This document shows, piece by piece, positions 46,565 through 51,315 of a DNA stretch of 51,315 nt. The notes under the pieces were generated by a model. The model was not told the origin of the DNA and did no database searches. It saw nothing but the letters and a program-made list of their open reading frames with translations. The DNA is from Candidatus Thorarchaeota archaeon (GTDB lineage Archaea > Asgardarchaeota > Thorarchaeia > Thorarchaeales > Thorarchaeaceae), in assembly GCA_030612365.1 (NCBI GenBank), contig JAUWOA010000006.1, positions 1 through 51,315 of the forward strand, given 5' to 3'. Position 1 is the first letter of the stretch; each line of letters opens with the position of its first letter. The position numbers and the translations under genes are program-made.

Positions 46565-48490
46565 TCACGCAACAACCTCAAGGACTGCATCCAACACTAG
46601 TTTCTGTACGACGAACCTCATTGCAGGAAGACTAACCCTCAACGACTTAACGACCTCATCAAGAGGCTTCGTACCATCACAAAGATTAACGAACTTGATA
46701 ACGACCTCACCATATGCCTTTCGAGTTTCCGCGTCTACATCTCCTATTTTCCTCAAATGGCTATCGTCCTTAATCTCAACTTTGAAATCAATCCAGCCAT
46801 ACTGCTCAAGAATCTGAAGACATCCAAGAATATGATCCCGCGGGAGGTCAAGGCTGCGGACCAGTCCACCCACAGTTTCGTTTCCTTCTATAGCCGATTT
46901 AACAGCTACGACGGCTGCTCCTACATCGCGATTCTTGAAAGGCAATGCTCTGCCGGCTTCTCGCGACCTGACGATGTAGTCCAGACTGACAGGTTTCAAT
47001 GGGGCCTTTGAAAGAATGGTGAATACAGAAGGTTCGAAGATGGTCGTATTTCCATCCCAATCATCCCATGTATCTGAGTACATCGTTTCAACGTCAGCCA
47101 GTAATGAAGCCATAGTCCTCCTATGTTCATCCTCTTGACTGTCATTGGTGACAACTAATGCCAGCACGAAATGATTTGACTTTTCGACCATGACTATATT
47201 GTCTTCGTGTTCAATGTTCTCAAGGGCATCAGTCTTGCTGTCGGCGCCCTCAGAGTCTCCGTCGATTCCGCTAAAAGAATCCAGTGCAGAGATTAAGGAA
47301 GTAACTGCGTTAGCGTCAATGAGTTCAGTAGAGTAGTCCAGATGATAAGAGGATTCAAACATGCCCTCCTTTTGCACAATAAGGAGTAGGTGAAGAATGC
47401 GGGCAGGGTCAGAAAACACTGAAACCGCTTCTGCATCGGCTTCTGAGGCTATTGATGACACATCTCTAGTTTCCCCCCCGGTTGTTGTGACTGTAGAAGA
47501 GGTGATTGAATCCTCCTGATCCTCTGAATAGGGAACCGTTTCATAACCACTTTCCGTGGCATCAATCCTCGTTTGAACGGCCTCAACTTCTTCAGTCCGC
47601 CGCCGCACGGTGATCATCTCACTCACCGGCAAGTCAGGTAACTGAACGCCCACCGTTTTCGCAGCCACTTCAAGCATAAGGCGAATGAATTCCTCTCGCC
47701 GGGTCTTATCAGTAGCGACCATTTGGAAAGTCGGTGCACCAAGTAGTCGTTTGATCTTATCACTCTGCATTGATTCGGGAAGGTCCTGTTTATTCGCGAT
47801 GATGAATAACGGAACCGCAGGTGCTTCCTTCTTGATGTTGCGAAGAAGCGACTTGGTCTGCATCACATTCCTGAAACTAGAGTCTGTGATGAGGAAGATG
47901 ACATCAGTGCCCTGAAAATAAAACGCCCATAGGTCCTGAAAAACGGCCTGTCCGGCGAAATCCCAAATTGTGACGAGGAAAGTTCCGAACTGTATGGTTT
48001 CAGACGAGTCCACAGCGACGTTGATTGTGGGTACATAGCCCCCTGGTGCGGGTTCCCGTCCAAATAGAAGTCTCAGCAGCGTACTCTTGCCAACACCACC
48101 AGAACCCACGAATGAAATCTTAAAGCGCGTGAAGATAAGCTCTCCAAGAATATCCTGTAGATTATCCTTGACGTACCCGATGCTTTGACCGCGAAGGGCC
48201 GTTTCTATTCGCGCTGCACCCTCTCGTGCCTTGTGATTGATTACTCGGTCCTCATCTCTGCCGTCCGTGACAAGCATGAGAATGAGGTCATCACCGACCA
48301 TGTGGTGGAAGACTTTGTGTTCACCGGCAAAGATAGGTGTGTCTTCTGAAAGACCCTCAGTAATCAGCAGGTCTTTGAATCCGTGAATGAACTCAACGAT
48401 TTCGCTCTCACCAAAGTCTATCTTCCAGAAACGTGTTGATGCCACAATGGCGCCTGTGTCTTTTTCAATCAGAAGGACATTGTGAATCAT
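46565..48490 (-). CDS. Arf/Rag-like small GTPase in a longin-GTPase-longin-winged-helix multidomain protein
   Basis: GSGGVGKST (48080-48106), YVPTI, WDFAGQ, NKQD, MVATDK; longin-like segments on both sides; wHTH repeats at the C-terminus. Confidence 0.82.
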   Translation of the reverse strand: MIHNVLLIEKDTGAIVASTRFWKIDFGESEIVEFIHGFKDLLITEGLSEDTPIFAGEHKVFHHMVGDDLILMLVTDGRDEDRVINHKAREGAARIETALRGQSIGYVKDNLQDILGELIFTRFKISFVGSGGVGKSTLLRLLFGREPAPGGYVPTINVAVDSSETIQFGTFLVTIWDFAGQAVFQDLWAFYFQGTDVIFLITDSSFRNVMQTKSLLRNIKKEAPAVPLFIIANKQDLPESMQSDKIKRLLGAPTFQMVATDKTRREEFIRLMLEVAAKTVGVQLPDLPVSEMITVRRRTEEVEAVQTRIDATESGYETVPYSEDQEDSITSSTVTTTGGETRDVSSIASEADAEAVSVFSDPARILHLLLIVQKEGMFESSYHLDYSTELIDANAVTSLISALDSFSGIDGDSEGADSKTDALENIEHEDNIVMVEKSNHFVLALVVTNDSQEDEHRRTMASLLADVETMYSDTWDDWDGNTTIFEPSVFTILSKAPLKPVSLDYIVRSREAGRALPFKNRDVGAAVVAVKSAIEGNETVGGLVRSLDLPRDHILGCLQILEQYGWIDFKVEIKDDSHLRKIGDVDAETRKAYGEVVIKFVNLCDGTKPLDEVVKSLRVSLPAMRFVVQKLVLDAVLEVVA

Positions 48491-48590
48491 TTGTCATTGG
48501 CCTCATTCATTCAGCACGGGTCTACAGCATTTATTGGTCTTTAGATGCTTCGCTTACAAGGGTCTTAGAAATACTAACTGTAAATGAAGA

Positions 48591-50306
48591 TTACGGGGAG
48601 GTAATGTTCGCGAATTTCAGCTTGATATAACCTCTGCGGTACAGCTCGGAAAACACAGTAATCAGGATTGCTTCATCGATGCCAACCTGTGATGCAATAC
48701 TCTCAATACTGCGATTGCCATCAGCGAATCCAAGAATCAGCTCGGAGTGTGAGTACAGGCTTAGCACTTGGGCATTTGGTTGCTGAACGACTTCTGGGAT
48801 ATCACTTGGGATAATCAGCAATTTCGTGTCAATTGCGCCCATTCTCTTCAGGTAGTGCAGCGCGCCAAGAACCATTCCTGGCCCTTTTCCAATCACCAGT
48901 TGCGAAAGCGGTGTCTGTCCATCGATGCTTTTCCAAACTGCCTCCAAGAACTTGCCCATCAAGTCAGACCGAAACCAAAGCCAATCAGGCTCCTTTATCC
49001 GAGTTGGACAGGTTCGGTCAGACCAATTTTCAGGGGGAAGAGTTGCAAGAAGCTTGATCATGAAAGGACCGTAAGAATACAGGTCCTTTGAGTCCTCAGT
49101 CTCCTCAGGCATTTCATCGAAGTAGATGTCTGGCAGGATTGAGAAGCGTGACCTCACCAATTCCGGATCTTCTCTATCGCCTGTTATCAAGGTGAAAATA
49201 AGGGTCTCGCGCTCCAAAATCGCGTATTTCAGCTCGCCAGCCCGAAACAGGGATGTTTCAGTGCGGCCGCTGTCATACAAATCGAACTGAGAGATTGCCG
49301 CAACGACATTGGGAGCTCGTCTTAGATACTCAGAATCCGATTCGTAGAAATAGGAAAAGTGTGGGGTCCCTGTCATCTTATCTATAACAAAGAATGCTTG
49401 GTGTCCTATGTCAGGACCTTCTTCCACGGGAGCAGGAGAGCCTTCTTCAGTGCTCAGATGGTCAACCACCCATGTTTCTCGAGCCAGTTCTGGATGCATA
49501 TCCGTGAATCCAGACATCGCCAATACGGAAAGTAGCAGGTCCATAGAGCCACTAGAAACCGAATCGCAAAGATCAATGTCTAGAAGGAGTTCTAGCCTGC
49601 GGGCGAACTCAAGCTCTTCATCGGATCCAGGAACAACTAGGATTGCTGCCTTGGAGTTGGCCCGTATCCTCTCGATGACCTCTCCCAGATCATGAGTTGA
49701 AGGCAATGGCGGAGCAACCACGAATACAAAGACATTCACCTGTTTCAGATAATCAAGCCATTTCGCCTTGGGAACTTCTGCTGTTTTATGCTGCATCACA
49801 ATAACATTGTACGGTCCAATTGAAACCGGTCTTGTATAAGGAGAGGATTTGTCACTTAGACGTTTTATGAGCATCGCCACGGCCGAGCCCGACCTGTTTT
49901 CAGAAGCGGGCGAAGAAGCTGAGAAGAAGCAGATAGATAGACGCTTCTTCAGGCTACCGGCAACTATGTCATTGAACGATTTTCTTGCAGCTCTTCTCGA
50001 TGTTTCCGACGCCAGCGTTTTGAATGCTTCATCCAGCTCTTGCATGGCAGTGATATCATCAGCCGAGATTTCAGATGAACTGGCGAACCCTGCAATCAAG
50101 GTCACCTTGTCAACTTGAACGAGGCAAACACTCCAGCCATCCACTTCAAGCTGTATGCACTTGTCAAGGGTTTCTACCTCGGCTAACTCGAAGAATTTCT
50201 GAATCACAGACTGAAGGACGTCCTCACTCGGAGCTTTTTTGATGAAAGATATGGAAGCTAGCACCTTTGTACCCCGAAGGTCATACAACGCAGCAGCTTC
50301 AAACAT
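48591..50306 (-). CDS. Paralogous longin-like / degenerate GTPase-like / longin-like / winged-helix protein
   Basis: Same domain order as 46565-48490 but no GKST, DxxGQ or NKxD; GNRSIESIASQVGIDEAILITVFSELYRRGYIKL wHTH. Confidence 0.65.
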   Translation of the reverse strand: MFEAAALYDLRGTKVLASISFIKKAPSEDVLQSVIQKFFELAEVETLDKCIQLEVDGWSVCLVQVDKVTLIAGFASSSEISADDITAMQELDEAFKTLASETSRRAARKSFNDIVAGSLKKRLSICFFSASSPASENRSGSAVAMLIKRLSDKSSPYTRPVSIGPYNVIVMQHKTAEVPKAKWLDYLKQVNVFVFVVAPPLPSTHDLGEVIERIRANSKAAILVVPGSDEELEFARRLELLLDIDLCDSVSSGSMDLLLSVLAMSGFTDMHPELARETWVVDHLSTEEGSPAPVEEGPDIGHQAFFVIDKMTGTPHFSYFYESDSEYLRRAPNVVAAISQFDLYDSGRTETSLFRAGELKYAILERETLIFTLITGDREDPELVRSRFSILPDIYFDEMPEETEDSKDLYSYGPFMIKLLATLPPENWSDRTCPTRIKEPDWLWFRSDLMGKFLEAVWKSIDGQTPLSQLVIGKGPGMVLGALHYLKRMGAIDTKLLIIPSDIPEVVQQPNAQVLSLYSHSELILGFADGNRSIESIASQVGIDEAILITVFSELYRRGYIKLKFANITSP

Positions 50307-50386
50307 TCAGTTCATTCTCCTCTCTTAACAGCCTAGAAGAACTGTATTGCGGAGTTATTAACTCATCAGGGATATCTATCCACGAA

Positions 50387-51315
50387 TCAGTGTAATCTGC
50401 TACGCCTTCTGAGGAATTCATCCATTTTTAGCAGGCCCCTTGAGAGCCGCTGGTAATCTGAATTAAGCCAACTGCTTTCGTAATGGCATTCTGAAGATCC
50501 TCCGCCTGAAGGAATCATCGGCAAGTCTGAGATGGCCTCTGACACGTTAATTGGGGGCGGGTAAGCGGCTGACGTCACCCTTACGTCTTCTCGCCGACGA
50601 CCTCTTATGACGGGGGAAAATGAAGGAAGTGGCAACTCCAGACTCCTGCCTGTTCTGTTGGCGAGGACAACCAAGCGCCTACGTCTCTGAGGAACACCGT
50701 ATTGTTCTGCGTTCAACTGAAAACACTGACAACTGTATCCAAATGATTCCAGAGACTCGATTGCATTGCTTAGCACCTTGCCCTTCTGCATGTACCGCAT
50801 TCCAAGAACATTCTCGATTACGGCATAATCTGGCATGAACTCACTAACTATCTCCAGCATAGGAACAATTAAGCTGTTTCTCATGTCAGCCGGGTCTCGC
50901 TTTCCCGCCGTTGAGAAGCCTTGACACGGAGGGCCCCCTGTCACTATTCGAAGTGTTCGTCCTCCAAGCACACCCTCAATCGACTGCTTCAAGGATTCAT
51001 ACTGGACTTCATCAGCGATGTCAGCTTGGACAACAGTAGCATCTGAATGATTGTATTCCAGAGTCTTGCACATGTTGGTGTTGATATCTGATGCTAGGAC
51101 GACGCAGTGCCCAGTCTGCGAAAGGCCTTCTGATATGCCTCCCGCCCCTGCAAATAGATCAACAACTAGGCCCGCCTTAATTGTTTCTCCAATTGCTCTT
51201 GCCATTAATGGCGGCACAGCATTGCCAATCTGTTTCCTTATTGAGGTCGCACTGCCGAAGAATCTATACTCGTCCGGAAACGATTGAAGTCGTGCTGCCT
51301 CTCGATGACTTATCA
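50387..51315 (-). CDS. C5-cytosine DNA methyltransferase with permuted motif order (5' end outside window)
   Basis: Open frame from the window edge: ISHREAARLQSFPDEYRFFGSATSIRKQIGNAVPPLMARAIGETIKAGLVVDLFAGAGG; then GGPPCQGFS, IENVLG, VPQRRRRLVVLA. Confidence 0.88.
   Translation of the reverse strand, partial: ISHREAARLQSFPDEYRFFGSATSIRKQIGNAVPPLMARAIGETIKAGLVVDLFAGAGGISEGLSQTGHCVVLASDINTNMCKTLEYNHSDATVVQADIADEVQYESLKQSIEGVLGGRTLRIVTGGPPCQGFSTAGKRDPADMRNSLIVPMLEIVSEFMPDYAVIENVLGMRYMQKGKVLSNAIESLESFGYSCQCFQLNAEQYGVPQRRRRLVVLANRTGRSLELPLPSFSPVIRGRRREDVRVTSAAYPPPINVSEAISDLPMIPSGGGSSECHYESSWLNSDYQRLSRGLLKMDEFLRRRSRLH

Noticed and set aside
1-51315. tRNA or rRNA genes, including a tRNA as integration target
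   Set aside because: I found no convincing TΨC/anticodon arm arrangement by eye; the element's target is the GNAT coding sequence. A tRNAscan run would be decisive.

Overview
A 51 kb chromosomal window, probably archaeal. The archaeal S26B-type signal peptidase, AF1577-type radical SAM protein, beta-CASP nuclease and longin/GTPase fusions suggest an Asgard-like lineage; this is inference. Most of it is ordinary metabolism and membrane genes: an SBP_bac_5 protein, a C39-like peptidase, DUF3160, a Na/Pi cotransporter, aspartase, a GGT-like enzyme, an MFS transporter, signal peptidase, an AOR-MoaD-MoaD cluster, a KBL-like enzyme, pyrophosphatase, a CaCA exchanger, NadA and a beta-CASP nuclease. 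Main unusual findings: (1) a ~12.06 kb integrated element (7866-19921) with a tyrosine integrase, bounded by a 14-bp direct repeat that splits a GNAT gene. It carries a ~1.5 kb repeat-rich noncoding region and one long operon (RHH regulator, P-loop ATPase, DUF488-like, MT-A70, C5-MTase, XPB-like helicase, YwgA-like). (2) A tandem pair of large proteins with apparent longin-GTPase-longin-winged-helix architecture, one with an intact GTPase and one with a degenerate GTPase-like domain. (3) A C5 cytosine methyltransferase at the right edge whose C-terminal motifs (IX/X) precede motif I in one open frame, i.e. circularly permuted or fused. (4) A MoaD-like protein with a C-terminal extension past an internal GG. 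All assignments come from reading the sequence; no database search was run.
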